NCBI GenBank assembly: GCA_016870515.1 | Contig: VGBL01000006.1 | Span: 64,038-128,037 of the forward strand | Direction: 5' to 3' | From: Actinomycetota bacterium | Lineage (GTDB): Bacteria > Actinomycetota > Actinomycetes > S36-B12 | DNA: 64,000 nt | Shown: positions 18,362 through 28,389 of the stretch, piece by piece | Layout: each line of letters starts with the position of its first letter | Numbering within the stretch: the stretch's first letter is position 1 | Notes under the pieces: model-generated | The model's input: only the letters and a program-made list of their open reading frames with translations | Database searches by the model: none | Told to the model about the DNA's origin: nothing | Position numbers and translations under genes: made by a program

Positions 18362-19119
18362 ACATCGCCGTCTGCATAAAGCGCGTGCCGCTGTCACCCG
18401 GCCGCTGGACCCTGACCGCCGATGGCACGGCGATCGACACTAGCGGTAGCGCCATGGGCTGGACGCTGAGCCCGCACGAGGAGTGCGCGGTGGAGGCAGC
18501 AGTGCAGCTCGCCGAGGGAGGGGGCACGGTCACGGCCATCTCCCTCGGCACGCCCGAGTCGGCGGAGCAGATACGCGATGTCATGGCGGTCGGCGTCGAC
18601 CGTGGCCTGCTCCTTGAGACGGACGGCGCCGAGTGGGATCCGCAAGCCACTGCCGGCGCGATCCTCGACGCCATTCGCAACGACGACACGGCGTTCGACA
18701 TGGTCATCCTCGGCACCGAATCAGCTGACACCGGTGACTACCAGGTCGGTGTGCGCATTGCGCATGCCCTCGGCTGGCCGATCGTGACCAACGTCAAGGG
18801 ACTCTCGGTGAGCGACGGGGTCGCGCGCTGCGAACGCGTCGCCGGATCGGAGCGCGAGGTCTACGAGGTGGCGCTGCCCGCGGTGATCTCGGTCAAGGAC
18901 GGCCTCAATATCCCGCGCTATCCGTCGGTGCCCGGTCGCATCAAGGCGCGTAAGAAGCCGATCGACACCAGCACGCCCGCGCACCCCGGCCAGCGCCTAG
19001 AGAAGAAGTCGCTGGCCCTGCCGCCGCAGGAGGTGGGCACCGCCGAGGTGATCGGCTCAGGGCCCGATGCAGCACCCAAAGTCGTCGAGATCCTCAAGGA
19101 GATCGGAGTGCTCACATGA
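18358..19119 (+). CDS. etfB: Electron transfer flavoprotein beta subunit
   Basis: Subunit of 253 residues with the ETF alpha/beta fold. It shows MNIAVCIKRVP, the signature region VISVKDGLNIPRYPSVPGRI, and GTESADTGDYQVG. The start is GTG 18358, overlapping the dehydrogenase stop as GTGA. With EtfA it should accept electrons from the upstream demethylating flavoprotein and pass them to the quinone pool through an ETF:quinone oxidoreductase that is not in this window. Confidence 0.93.
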   Translation: MNIAVCIKRVPLSPGRWTLTADGTAIDTSGSAMGWTLSPHEECAVEAAVQLAEGGGTVTAISLGTPESAEQIRDVMAVGVDRGLLLETDGAEWDPQATAGAILDAIRNDDTAFDMVILGTESADTGDYQVGVRIAHALGWPIVTNVKGLSVSDGVARCERVAGSEREVYEVALPAVISVKDGLNIPRYPSVPGRIKARKKPIDTSTPAHPGQRLEKKSLALPPQEVGTAEVIGSGPDAAPKVVEILKEIGVLT

Positions 19120-20078
19120 TCCTCGTCTACGTCGATCACGATCGCGGCGTTCTCGATGAGCTATCACTGCAGGCGGTCTCTGCTGCCGTGGCGCTCGGCC
19201 AGCCGGTCGAGACTGTGCTCATCGGGGCCAACGCCACCACGGCCGCCCCGCGCCTAGGCGAGTTCGGCGTGACCAACGCGCACATCGCGATCGATCCGCG
19301 CCTGACTGACTACGCGCCGCAGGCTGCCGGCCGCGCCGTCGCCGAGCTCGTCACCTCGCTCTCCCCGGTCGCCGTCCTCGCCGTTGGCTCGCCGCGCGGC
19401 AATGAAGTGCTCGCCCATGTCGGCGCGATCCTCGACCTGCCCTTCGCGGCCGACTGCACAGGCATCTCCCTTGGCTCTGGCTCCTTCGACGTCACGCGCA
19501 ACCGCTGGGCGGGCAACGTGATCGAGGAGGCCGTCGTCCACGCATCCACCCTGATCGCATCGACCGCGCCGCACGCCTTCACGGCCGATCCGGTGATCGG
19601 GAGTACCCCAGCCACGGTGCATGAGTTCACTCCCACACTGACCGATGCCGACGTCGCCGTGCGCATCATCGACCGCACAGGCGGTGGCGGCGGAGGTGGA
19701 GTAGGCCTGGCCGAGGCCAAGGTTGTCGTCTCCGGCGGCCGAGGTGTCGGCGGGGACGGCTTCGGCCCGCTCGAGGAGCTCGCCGAGCTGCTCGGCGGCG
19801 CCGTGGGCTGCTCGCGCGTCGTCACGTCAGCCGGCTGGCGTCCGCACGCCGAGCAGGTGGGTCAGACGGGCACCAAGGTCGCGCCCGATCTTTACATCGC
19901 CTGCGGCATCAGCGGCGCCACGCAGCACATCGCCGGCTGCAAGAACGCCAAAACCATGATCGCGATCAACACCGACCCGGAGGCAACGATCATGTCGTAC
20001 GCCGACTACGCGATCGTCGGCGATGTGTCCACCGTCCTACCCGCTATCGTCGACGCCGTACGCGCAGCCAAGTCCTAG
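19116..20078 (+). CDS. etfA: Electron transfer flavoprotein alpha subunit
   Basis: Subunit of 320 residues. The C-terminal FAD-binding domain carries [38 protein letters not shown] and [20 protein letters not shown], all characteristic of EtfA. A run of glycines (GGGGGGG) lies at the interdomain linker around residue 190, longer than is usual. The start overlaps the etfB stop (ATGA). The pair is probably dedicated to the demethylase, although it could also serve the methylene-THF reductase complex. Confidence 0.93.
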   Translation: MILVYVDHDRGVLDELSLQAVSAAVALGQPVETVLIGANATTAAPRLGEFGVTNAHIAIDPRLTDYAPQAAGRAVAELVTSLSPVAVLAVGSPRGNEVLAHVGAILDLPFAADCTGISLGSGSFDVTRNRWAGNVIEEAVVHASTLIASTAPHAFTADPVIGSTPATVHEFTPTLTDADVAVRIIDRTGGGGGGGVGLAEAKVVVSGGRGVGGDGFGPLEELAELLGGAVGCSRVVTSAGWRPHAEQVGQTGTKVAPDLYIACGISGATQHIAGCKNAKTMIAINTDPEATIMSYADYAIVGDVSTVLPAIVDAVRAAKS

Positions 20079-20085
20079 GAGTCTC

Positions 20086-21753
20086 ATGCCCTCCGATATC
20101 GAGATTGCCCAGGCGACCCAGATGGATCGCATTTCGTCGGTGGCCGCCACGCTCGGCATCCCCGACGAGGCCCTCGAGCCCTTCGGCCACTACAAGGCCA
20201 AGGTCTCCAACGCCTATCTCGACTCCCTGCCGGAGCGGCCCGACTCCAAGCTGATCCTCGTCACCGCGATCAGCCCCACTCCCGCGGGCGAGGGCAAAAC
20301 GACAACGACGGTCGGCCTCGGCGATGGCCTCCGGCGGATCGGCAAGAGCGTCATGATCTGCCTGCGCGAACCCTCGCTCGGTCCGGTCTTCGGCATGAAG
20401 GGCGGCGCCGCGGGCGGTGGCTACGCCCAGGTGGTGCCCATGGAGGACATCAACCTGCACTTCACCGGCGACTTCAGCGCCATCGGCCTCGCCAACAACC
20501 TCCTCGCTGCGCTGCTCGACAACCATGTGCACCACGGCAATCGACTCGGGATCGACGTACGCCGGGTCACCTGGAAGCGCGTCATGGACATGAACGACCG
20601 TGCCCTACGCGACATCGTCGTCAGCCTCGGTGGCCCGGGCAACGGCTATCCGCGCGAGGATGGCTTCGACATCGTCGTCGCGTCGGAGATCATGGCCATC
20701 TTCTGTCTCGCCACATCGCTCGACGACCTCAAGCAACGCCTCGGCAACATCATCGTGGCCTACAACCACGACAAGGAGCCCATCCGCGCCCGCGATCTCG
20801 ACGCCGACGGCGCGATGACGGTGCTGCTCAAGGATGCTTTCAATCCCAATCTTGTGCAGACCTTGGAGCACACTCCCGCTTTCGTGCACGGCGGACCCTT
20901 CGCCAACATCGCCCACGGGTGCAACACGGTCGTAGCCACTCGTGGAGCGATGAAGCTCGCGGATTACGTCGTCACCGAGGCCGGCTTCGGCGCCGACCTG
21001 GGCGCCGAGAAGTTCATCGACATCAAGTGCCGCAAGTCGGGCCTTCGCCCCTCGGTTGCCGTCATCGTCGCGACGATCCGGGCGCTGAAGTACCACGGAG
21101 GTGCCGACCTCACGACGATCACCGACGAAGATCTCGGGGCCCTCGAGAAGGGCATCGTCAATCTCCAATGCCACATCGAGAACGTGCGTGACGTCTACGG
21201 CGTCAACTGCGTGGTCTCGATCAACCGCTTCACCTCCGACACCGATGCCGAGATCGAACTGCTCACTGGGCTCGTCAGTGACTCCGGGGCCGACGTCGTT
21301 CTCGCCAATCACTGGGCCGATGGTGGGGCCGGCGCTGAGGATCTGGCACGCAAGGTGGTCGCGCTGTGCGAGTTCCCCCGCGAGGTCACCTTCGTCTACC
21401 CCGACGAGGCGAGCCTGTGGGAGAAGATCAACGCCATCGCCACGCGCGTCTACCGGGCATCGGAGGTGACCGCGAGCACGAAGGTCCGCAAGCAGATCAA
21501 GGACCTCGAGGAGATGGGCTACTGCCACCTGCCCGTGTGCGTGGCCAAGACCCAGTACTCCTTCTCGACGGACGCGTCACTGCGCGCCGCACCTACGGGG
21601 CACGTGCTCGACATCCGGGAGGTGCGCCTGTCGGCAGGCGCGGAGTTCGTGGTCATGGTGTGCGGCGACATCATGACGATGCCGGGCCTGCCCAAGGTGC
21701 CGGCCGCCGAGCGCATCGACCTCGTCGACGGCGCAGTGGTCGGCCTCTTCTGA
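20086..21753 (+). CDS. fhs: Formate-tetrahydrofolate ligase
   Basis: Enzyme of 555 residues, the usual Fhs length; ATG 20086 follows TAGGAGTCTC. The P-loop is [12 protein letters not shown] (about residues 65-76), and later conserved segments include [18 protein letters not shown] and [14 protein letters not shown]. It interconverts 10-formyl-THF + ADP + Pi with formate + THF + ATP. In a demethylation operon it probably runs towards formate and conserves one ATP per methyl group. The product would feed the formate dehydrogenase encoded at 23802-28856. FolD, which must link it to methylene-THF, is not in the window. Confidence 0.95.
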   Translation: MPSDIEIAQATQMDRISSVAATLGIPDEALEPFGHYKAKVSNAYLDSLPERPDSKLILVTAISPTPAGEGKTTTTVGLGDGLRRIGKSVMICLREPSLGPVFGMKGGAAGGGYAQVVPMEDINLHFTGDFSAIGLANNLLAALLDNHVHHGNRLGIDVRRVTWKRVMDMNDRALRDIVVSLGGPGNGYPREDGFDIVVASEIMAIFCLATSLDDLKQRLGNIIVAYNHDKEPIRARDLDADGAMTVLLKDAFNPNLVQTLEHTPAFVHGGPFANIAHGCNTVVATRGAMKLADYVVTEAGFGADLGAEKFIDIKCRKSGLRPSVAVIVATIRALKYHGGADLTTITDEDLGALEKGIVNLQCHIENVRDVYGVNCVVSINRFTSDTDAEIELLTGLVSDSGADVVLANHWADGGAGAEDLARKVVALCEFPREVTFVYPDEASLWEKINAIATRVYRASEVTASTKVRKQIKDLEEMGYCHLPVCVAKTQYSFSTDASLRAAPTGHVLDIREVRLSAGAEFVVMVCGDIMTMPGLPKVPAAERIDLVDGAVVGLF

Positions 21754-21773
21754 CCTGACCCCTACTTCTGCAC

Positions 21774-21835
21774 CGCGAGTGTGCAGCTGTGCCGAGTCTT
21801 CCCTCGTGAACATGCGGCACGGCTGCACACTCGCG
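21774..21835. repeat. Long inverted repeat after fhs, possible terminator or palindromic element
   Basis: Two 21-base arms (21774-21794 and 21815-21835; the first begins CGCGAGTGTGCAG and the second ends CTGCACACTCGCG) are complementary except at one position, which would be a G-U pair in RNA. The loop is 20 bases. There is no T-run after it. The stem is much longer than a typical intrinsic terminator, so it may be a dispersed palindromic element. Confidence 0.6.
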
Positions 21836-21859
21836 AAGGGGGAGGTGACCGGTCAGGGT

Positions 21860-22060
21860 TCAGCCAGGCGGGTGGTAGCGAACCGCGAAGCGGCGGCCCG
21901 CCGTGGCCGCTGCGTTGATGCCGGCAACAGCAGGCATCAACGCCCAGAATGCCGCGGCCTGCACCTGCCCGGTGCCCACGTAGGTGACCACGGTCATGAT
22001 CACCGCAGTCACGATCGTCAGGGTGATGATGACGGCTGCCTGCATCAGTCGCTTCGTCAT
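21860..22060 (-). CDS. Small two-helix membrane protein, unknown function
   Basis: A 66-residue product starts at ATG 22060-22058, with AAGGG about eight bases upstream. It contains two hydrophobic stretches (about residues 7-27 and 30-47, for example AAVIITLTIVTAVIMTVV), separated by a short turn. No family is recognised. The frame extends to 22111, but that part is His- and Arg-rich and unlikely to be coding. It lies between the fhs inverted repeat and the tRNA gene. Confidence 0.45.
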   Translation of the reverse strand: MTKRLMQAAVIITLTIVTAVIMTVVTYVGTGQVQAAAFWALMPAVAGINAAATAGRRFAVRYHPPG

Positions 22061-22185
22061 CGGCATACCCTTGCGGGCGCGGCAGCCGTCGTGGTGGTCA
22101 TGGTGCCTCACCCTAGGTCCGCGGAAAGGGGACAGTGTGCCTTTCGGCGCGCGGCGCGCGAGGTCTTCGCCGTCTGCAATGCGAG

Positions 22186-22257
22186 AGCCCCCGGTCAGGA
22201 TTGAACTGACGACCTACCGCTTACAAGGCGGTTGCTCTACCACTGAGCTACGGAGGC
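22186..22257 (-). tRNA. tRNA-Thr (anticodon UGU)
   Basis: The minus strand folds into a complete cloverleaf. The acceptor stem pairs GCCTCCG with CGGGGGC, the D-arm is AGCTCAGTGGTAGAGC, and the anticodon stem ACCGC/GCGGT encloses loop CTTGTAA with anticodon TGT. The T-arm is GTCAGTTCAATCCTGAC. No CCA is encoded. The discriminator base is T. Confidence 0.95.
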
Positions 22258-22283
22258 GGGCCGCCCCATCCTGCCAGGCGTCC

Positions 22284-23045
<762 letters not shown>

Positions 23046-23099
23046 GGCCGTGACCCTAGACCCCCCCTAGACTCCAGGTTCACGCATTCAGGAGGTCCC

Positions 23100-23453
23100 A
23101 TGAGCCACCCGCCCGTCGTCGCATCGACCTGGCAGTCCCTCTTCGACCGACTCGAGGACTGGGGCCTGAAGCCAGGAGCCGACTCTGGCACGCCGATGAC
23201 GCGCGGCTGCGTGCTCAAGACGTGGCAGAACGTCGAGACGGGGCTGTGGGAGTGCACACCAGGTGGATGGACGGTCGAGGACCGGCCCGACGAGGAATCG
23301 GTCATCATCCTCGCCGGGCGCGCCCGCGTGACCGATGCCGATGGCACGGTCAACGTGATCTCGGAGGGAAGCACGGTGGTCTTCCCCCGCGGCTGGTACG
23401 GCCGCTGGGACGTGGAGGAGACGATCGTGAAGTACTACGTCTCCATCAAGTAG
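23100..23453 (+). CDS. Small cupin-domain protein
   Basis: A 117-residue single-domain protein. ATG 23100 follows a strong SD (AGGAGG). Segments LWECTPGGWTVEDRPDEESV, ILAGRARVTDADG and VVFPRGWYGRWDVEETIVKYY resemble the cupin_3 (DUF861) type barrel. The histidines of metal-binding cupins are largely missing, so metal-dependent catalysis is doubtful. It may bind a small ligand. It is divergent from the SDR gene, with a 54-base promoter region between them. Confidence 0.7.
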   Translation: MSHPPVVASTWQSLFDRLEDWGLKPGADSGTPMTRGCVLKTWQNVETGLWECTPGGWTVEDRPDEESVIILAGRARVTDADGTVNVISEGSTVVFPRGWYGRWDVEETIVKYYVSIK

Positions 23454-23455
23454 GG

Positions 23456-23707
23456 CTAACCCTCGATGATGATCTCGCCGGCCTCGGCGACCAGGTTGCC
23501 GTCAGCGTCGTAGACATCCACGACGTCCTCCTCGACCACGAGGTTGCCATCGGCGTCGAAGACATCGATGGTCTCCTCGACGATGGAGCCATCCTCACCG
23601 GTCACGACGATGACGTCGTCAACCACCGTGCCGATGACGTCGCCGGACTCGTCGACGAGCGCACTGACCTCGACGGACTCGCCTACCTCAATGTCGTTCT
23701 CTGCCAT
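23456..23707 (-). CDS. Highly acidic repeat protein without basic residues
   Basis: An 83-residue protein from ATG 23707-23705, preceded by AAGGAGACGTC. It contains 26 Asp/Glu and no Lys, Arg, His, Cys, Trp, Pro or Gln. Four related units of about 15-16 residues can be seen, the last two being nearly identical (DADGNLVVEEDVVDVY and DADGNLVAEAGEIII). The pattern suggests stacked beta-hairpins with acidic turns that could bind divalent cations. No family is recognised. It lies 94 bases after the formate dehydrogenase delta gene on the same strand and ends two bases from the convergent cupin stop. Confidence 0.7.
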   Translation of the reverse strand: MAENDIEVGESVEVSALVDESGDVIGTVVDDVIVVTGEDGSIVEETIDVFDADGNLVVEEDVVDVYDADGNLVAEAGEIIIEG

Positions 23708-23801
23708 GACGTCTCCTTGTGGTGTCGGAAGGCCTATCCAACAGGCATCCGCGCTGCGCGACCGGCGAATGGGGAGAACTCACCCCTGGTTCACAGACTG
23801 G

Positions 23802-24023
23802 TCAGACCTGGTGCTGGGCCTGCAGTCGCTCCAGGGCCCCGAGCACGACCGGGTCGAGCTCGTCGGCGTGCCCGCGGGCGTAGCCGCGGAGCTCATCGAC
23901 CATGGCGGACGTCCAAAACGTCTTGAGGTGCTTGGCCACCCGCTCGATCGCCTCACACTCGCCCACGCCCTCATTGTTGATGGCGATCTGCTGAGCCATG
24001 CGGGTCAGCGTCTCGATGCGCAC
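23802..24023 (-). CDS. fdsD: Formate dehydrogenase delta subunit (FdsD type)
   Basis: A 73-residue protein from GTG 24023-24021, two bases after the alpha-subunit stop. Sequence RMAQQIAINNEG near the start and FWTSAMVDELRGYA in the middle match the small delta subunit found at the end of NAD-dependent formate dehydrogenase operons (FdsD, PF11390). The subunit has no cofactor and helps assembly or stability of the complex. Operon position is decisive for the call. Confidence 0.85.
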   Translation of the reverse strand: MRIETLTRMAQQIAINNEGVGECEAIERVAKHLKTFWTSAMVDELRGYARGHADELDPVVLGALERLQAQHQV

Positions 24024-24025
24024 GA

Positions 24026-26842
24026 CTAGCCAGCCACCGACGAGCCAGCGGCGACGCCCACGGTCTGCTCGCCGGGCCCGCGCAGGGTCGGGGAGACCTC
24101 GACGGCGGTCACCTTGTACTCGGGGCAGTTGGTCGCCCAGTCGGAGTACTCCGTCGTGACGACATTTGCACCGCTGCTGGGGAAGTGGAATGTCGTGTAG
24201 ACGACACCGGGGGGCACCCGATCGCAGATGCGCGCGCGCATCACGGTGGAGCCCACGCGACTCGCGAGGGTCACCCAGGTGCCGTCGGCAATGCCCCGGG
24301 CCTCGGCGTCTGCCTCGTGGATGTCGAGCACGTCTTCCTCGAACCACTCGACGTTGGCCGTGCGCCTCGTCTGTGCGCCGACGTTGTATTGGCTCAGCAC
24401 GCGCCCCGTGGTCAGGAGCAGCGGGTAGCGCCGCGTGCTGCGTTCCTCAGTCGGCACATAGGGGGTCACCTGGAAGGCGCCCTGCCCCCGCACAAACCGG
24501 TCGACGTGCATGACCGGGGTGCCGAGCGGATGGTCGGCGTTGCACGGCCACTGCACGCTGCCCACCTCGTCGAGCAGGTGGAACGACACGCCCGCGAAGG
24601 TCGGGGTGAGAGTGGCGATCTCGTCCATGATCTGGCTGGCCGAGTCATAGTGCATGGGATAGCCCAACGCGGTGGACAGGTCGCAGGTGACCTCCCACTC
24701 CTGCTTGCCGGTCTTGCTCGCCATGACCGGGCGCACGCGGTTGATGCGGCGCTCGGCATTGGTGAAGGTTCCGTCCTTCTCGAGGAACGACGTGCCGGGC
24801 AGGAAGACGTGGGCGTAGCGGGCAGTCTCATTGAGGAAGAGGTCCTGGACGATGACCAGCTCCATCGCCGCGAGGGCTGCCTGCACGTGGTGGGTGTTGG
24901 GGTCGGACTGGGCGACGTCTTCGCCCTGCACGAACAGTGCCTTGAACTCCCCGGTGACGGCGGCATCGAACATGTTGGGGATGCGCATGCCCGGATCGCC
25001 TCGCAATTCAGCGCCCCACAGGGTCTCGAACTGCTCCCGCACGACATCGTCGGACACGTGGCGGTAGCCGGAGAACTCGTGGGGGAACGAGCCCATGTCG
25101 CAAGATCCCTGCACGTTGTTTTGCCCGCGCAGCGGATTGACGCCCACGCCCTCGCGACCGATGTTGCCGGTGGCCATCGCCAGGTTGGCCATCGCCATGA
25201 CCATCGTCGAGCCCTGGCTGTGCTCGGTAACGCCGAGGCCGTAGTAGATGGCGGAGTTGGGGCCGTCGGCGTAAAGGCGTGCGGCGGCGCGGATGTCTGC
25301 TGCTGGCACGCCGGTGATCGCCTCGAGGGCCTCCGGGGAGTTCTCGGGACGCGCGATGAACTCGCGCCACTCGGCGTAGAGGATCGGATCGCAGCGGTCG
25401 GCGACGAAGTCATCGTCGATGAGGCCCTCCTCGGCGATGACGTGGGAGATGGCGTTGACCACGGCGACATTGGTGCCCGGCTGCAATTGCAGGTGGTAGT
25501 CGGCGGTGATGTGGGGCGAGCGCACAAGGTCGATGCGGCGAGGGTCGATGACGATGAGTCGTGCACCCTGGCGCAGACGCCGCTTCATCCGCGAGCCGAA
25601 GACCGGGTGGGCGTCGGTGGGGTTGGCGCCGATCACTACGATCACATCGGACGCGGCGACGGACTTGAAGTCCTGCGTGCCCGCCGAGGTGCCGAACGTC
25701 GTCTTGAGGCCGTAGCCGGTCGGTGAGTGACACACGCGCGCGCAGGTATCGACGTTGTTGTTACCGAAGGCAGCGCGCACCATCTTTTGGACGACGAAGA
25801 CCTCTTCATTGGTGCACCGCGACGACGTGATGCCGCCGATGCTGTCGGTGCCGTGGGCGGCCTGGATCTCCTTCAGCCGGCGCGCGGCGAAGGCGATCGC
25901 CTCCTCCCAAGAGACCTCGCGCCACGGCTCGGTGATCGAGTCGCGCACGAGCGGGGAGAGCACGCGGTCAGAGTGGGTGGCATAGCCCCACGCGAAGCGG
26001 CCCTTGACGCACGAGTGGCCCTCGTTGGCGCCGCCGGACTTCGACGGGACCATGCGCACGAGCTCGTCGCCGCGCAGCTCGGCCTTAAAGGAGCAGCCGA
26101 CGCCGCAGTAGGCACATGTGGTCTCGACGGTGCGGGTGGGCATGCCGAGTTCGATGACCGACTTCTCCTCGAGGGTGGCCGTCGGGCAGGCCTGCACGCA
26201 GGCGCCGCAGGAGACGCATTCGCTGTCGAAGAAGCTGCGCCCGCCGGGGCTGACCTTCGACTCGAAACCGCGGCCGACGATGGTGAGCGCGAGGGTGCCC
26301 TGGATCTCGTCGCACGCGCGTACGCACCGACTGCACACGATGCACTTGGACTCATCGAAGGAAAAGTAGGGATTGGACGCGTCCGTCGGCGCATCGAGAT
26401 GGTTGGCGCCCTCGTAGCCGTAGCGCACCTCGCGCAGGCCGACCACGCCCGCCATGTCCTGCAGCTCGCAGTCGCCGTTGGCCGGGCAGGTGAGGCAGTC
26501 GAGCGGGTGATCGGAGATGTAAAGCTCCATGACATTGCGGCGCAGCCGCTCGACCTTGGGAGTCTGGGTGCGCACGACCATGCCGGGCTCGCACGGCGTG
26601 GTGCACGACGCGGGCGTGCCCTTGCGGCCGTCGATCTCGACAAGGCAGAGGCGGCACGACCCGAAGGGCTGCAGCGAGTCGGTGGCGCAGAGCTTGGGCA
26701 CCGACAGGCCGGCTTCGGCCGCCGCGCGCATGACGGAGGTGCCCTTGGGCACGGTGACGTCGATGCCGTCGACCTGCACCCTAACGGTCTCGTCGCAGAC
26801 GGCCGCGGGCGTGCCGTAGTCGGACTCGTGCAGCAGTGTCAT
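24026..26842 (-). CDS. fdsA: NAD-dependent formate dehydrogenase catalytic alpha subunit (molybdo/tungsto-enzyme, Cys type)
   Basis: Protein of 938 residues from ATG 26842-26840, overlapping the beta gene stop (ATGA). Domains in order: a [2Fe-2S] ferredoxin (Cys52, 63, 66, 80 region); a NuoG-like His/Cys cluster motif (HPLDCLTCPANGDC, residues 112-125); two [4Fe-4S] ferredoxin motifs (CIVCSRCVRAC, 167-177; CVSCGACVQAC, 209-219); the MopB [4Fe-4S] site (CAYCGVGC, 243-250); and the molybdopterin catalytic domain. Cys371-His372 (RVCHSPTG) replaces the selenocysteine of other FDHs and ligates the metal. It oxidises formate to CO2 in the cytoplasm. Electrons pass through the beta and gamma subunits to NAD. 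Confidence 0.95.
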   Translation of the reverse strand: MTLLHESDYGTPAAVCDETVRVQVDGIDVTVPKGTSVMRAAAEAGLSVPKLCATDSLQPFGSCRLCLVEIDGRKGTPASCTTPCEPGMVVRTQTPKVERLRRNVMELYISDHPLDCLTCPANGDCELQDMAGVVGLREVRYGYEGANHLDAPTDASNPYFSFDESKCIVCSRCVRACDEIQGTLALTIVGRGFESKVSPGGRSFFDSECVSCGACVQACPTATLEEKSVIELGMPTRTVETTCAYCGVGCSFKAELRGDELVRMVPSKSGGANEGHSCVKGRFAWGYATHSDRVLSPLVRDSITEPWREVSWEEAIAFAARRLKEIQAAHGTDSIGGITSSRCTNEEVFVVQKMVRAAFGNNNVDTCARVCHSPTGYGLKTTFGTSAGTQDFKSVAASDVIVVIGANPTDAHPVFGSRMKRRLRQGARLIVIDPRRIDLVRSPHITADYHLQLQPGTNVAVVNAISHVIAEEGLIDDDFVADRCDPILYAEWREFIARPENSPEALEAITGVPAADIRAAARLYADGPNSAIYYGLGVTEHSQGSTMVMAMANLAMATGNIGREGVGVNPLRGQNNVQGSCDMGSFPHEFSGYRHVSDDVVREQFETLWGAELRGDPGMRIPNMFDAAVTGEFKALFVQGEDVAQSDPNTHHVQAALAAMELVIVQDLFLNETARYAHVFLPGTSFLEKDGTFTNAERRINRVRPVMASKTGKQEWEVTCDLSTALGYPMHYDSASQIMDEIATLTPTFAGVSFHLLDEVGSVQWPCNADHPLGTPVMHVDRFVRGQGAFQVTPYVPTEERSTRRYPLLLTTGRVLSQYNVGAQTRRTANVEWFEEDVLDIHEADAEARGIADGTWVTLASRVGSTVMRARICDRVPPGVVYTTFHFPSSGANVVTTEYSDWATNCPEYKVTAVEVSPTLRGPGEQTVGVAAGSSVAG

Positions 26843-28389
26843 CGCTCCATCGCCTCCGGTGACCGGTGGAAGTCCTCCGGGAAGTACATAAGTGCGCTGC
26901 GCACCGGGAGCGGAGTAAGCCCGCCCATGGCGCATAGTGAACCGTCGGTCATAGTCTCGCACAGCTCATCGAGCAGGACGAGATTGCGATCACGGTCGAT
27001 TCCGGCCGTGATGCGGTCGATCACCTCGATGCCACGGGTCGATCCGATGCGGCAGGGCGTGCACTTGCCGCACGACTCGACAGCGCAGAACTCCAGGGCG
27101 AAGCGAGCCTGCGCGGCCATGTCGACGCTGTCGTCGAAGACGACGATGCCGCCGTGCCCGAGCAGCCCGCCCGCGGCGGCGAGCGCCTCGTAGTCCATGG
27201 ACACGTCGAGCGCGTCGCCCGGCAGGTAGGCGCCGAGGGGTCCGCCCACCTGCACTGCGCGCACCGGGGCGCCGGTGAAGGTCCCTCCGCCGTAGTCCTC
27301 GACGAGCTCGCGAAGCGTGACGCCGAAAGCCAGCTCGACGATGCCCCCGCGCGCGATGTTGCCAGCAAGCTGGAAGACCTGGGTGCCGCGCGAGCGGTCG
27401 ATGCCGAGGGCCTGGTAAGCGGCGGCCCCGTCGGCGAGGATGCTAGGCACCGCTGAGAGCGTGAGCACGTTGTGCACGAGCGTCGGGTTGCCAAACAGGC
27501 CCTGCAGCGCCGGGATCGGGGGCTTGGGTCGCACCATGCCGCGCTTGCCCTCGAGGCTCTCCAGCATCGCGGTCTCTTCGCCACAGACGTAGGAGCCGGC
27601 GCCCTCGACCACGCGGACATCGAAGGCGCGGCCCGATCCCATGACGTCGTCGCCGAGCCAGCCGTCCACCCGGGCGATGTCGATGGCCGTCCGCAGGGTC
27701 CGGATGGCATCGGGGTACTCCGAGCGCACGTAGATGAGCCCGCGCGTGGATCCCACCGTGGTGCCCGCGATCGCCATGCCCTCGAGCAAAGTGAAGGGGT
27801 CACCCTCCATGAGCATGCGGTCGGCGTACGTCCCGCTGTCCCCCTCGTCGGCGTTGCAGCAGACGTACTTCACGTCGCTCTCGGCCTCGAGGACCGTGCG
27901 CCACTTGATGCCAGCGGGGAAACCCGCCCCGCCGCGGCCGCGCAGGCCGGAGGCCAGCACGTCGGCCGCGACCTCCTCCGGTGGCATCGCCAGGGCCCGC
28001 TCGAGGCCGACGAGCCCGCCGAGGCGGCGATACTCGTCCAGGTCGAGGGGGTCGTGGATACCGACTCGCGCGAAAGAGATGCGCTGCTGGGAGGCCAGCC
28101 ACCAGATCTGGTCGACCGGACCGTGGCTGAGGGCGTAGGCACCGCCCTCCAGAAGGCCGGCGTCGAGCAGCGGCTCGACGTCCTCGACGGTGACCGGCCC
28201 GTAGCCGATGCGGCCAGCCGGTGTCTGGACCTCGACAAATGGCTCGAGCCAGAGCATGCCGCGCGAACCATTGCGCACGATCTCGGCGGCGATACCGCGG
28301 GCGGCGAGCGCGGACTCGAGCGCGCGCGCAACGTCGTCCGCGCCAACCGACACGGCGGCGGAGTCGCGCGGCACGTAGATGCGCGTCAT
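26839..28389 (-). CDS. fdsB: Formate dehydrogenase beta subunit, NuoF-like NADH/FMN subunit with NuoE-like N-terminal region
   Basis: Protein of 516 residues from ATG 28389-28387, overlapping the gamma stop (ATGA). Residues 1-110 look like a thioredoxin-like domain without cluster cysteines. The rest is NuoF-like: GLRGRGGAGFPAGIKW (NADH), NADEGDSGTYADR (FMN), GAGSYVCGEETAMLESLEG, and a C-terminal [4Fe-4S] motif ESCGKCTPCRIG. It passes electrons from the alpha subunit to NAD+. Order and overlaps match fdsGBA of aerobic formate-oxidising bacteria. Confidence 0.94.
   Translation of the reverse strand: MTRIYVPRDSAAVSVGADDVARALESALAARGIAAEIVRNGSRGMLWLEPFVEVQTPAGRIGYGPVTVEDVEPLLDAGLLEGGAYALSHGPVDQIWWLASQQRISFARVGIHDPLDLDEYRRLGGLVGLERALAMPPEEVAADVLASGLRGRGGAGFPAGIKWRTVLEAESDVKYVCCNADEGDSGTYADRMLMEGDPFTLLEGMAIAGTTVGSTRGLIYVRSEYPDAIRTLRTAIDIARVDGWLGDDVMGSGRAFDVRVVEGAGSYVCGEETAMLESLEGKRGMVRPKPPIPALQGLFGNPTLVHNVLTLSAVPSILADGAAAYQALGIDRSRGTQVFQLAGNIARGGIVELAFGVTLRELVEDYGGGTFTGAPVRAVQVGGPLGAYLPGDALDVSMDYEALAAAGGLLGHGGIVVFDDSVDMAAQARFALEFCAVESCGKCTPCRIGSTRGIEVIDRITAGIDRDRNLVLLDELCETMTDGSLCAMGGLTPLPVRSALMYFPEDFHRSPEAMER

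Noticed and set aside
21774-21835. Insertion sequence or MITE at the long inverted repeat
   Set aside because: No transposase, no flanking target duplication and only one copy seen in the window.
24185-25726. Long plus-strand frame of 513 codons
   Set aside because: Antisense to the formate dehydrogenase alpha gene; composition is that of a GC-rich shadow frame.
25727-27193. Long plus-strand frame of 488 codons
   Set aside because: Antisense to fdsA and fdsB, which have strong motif support; no domains seen in the shadow.
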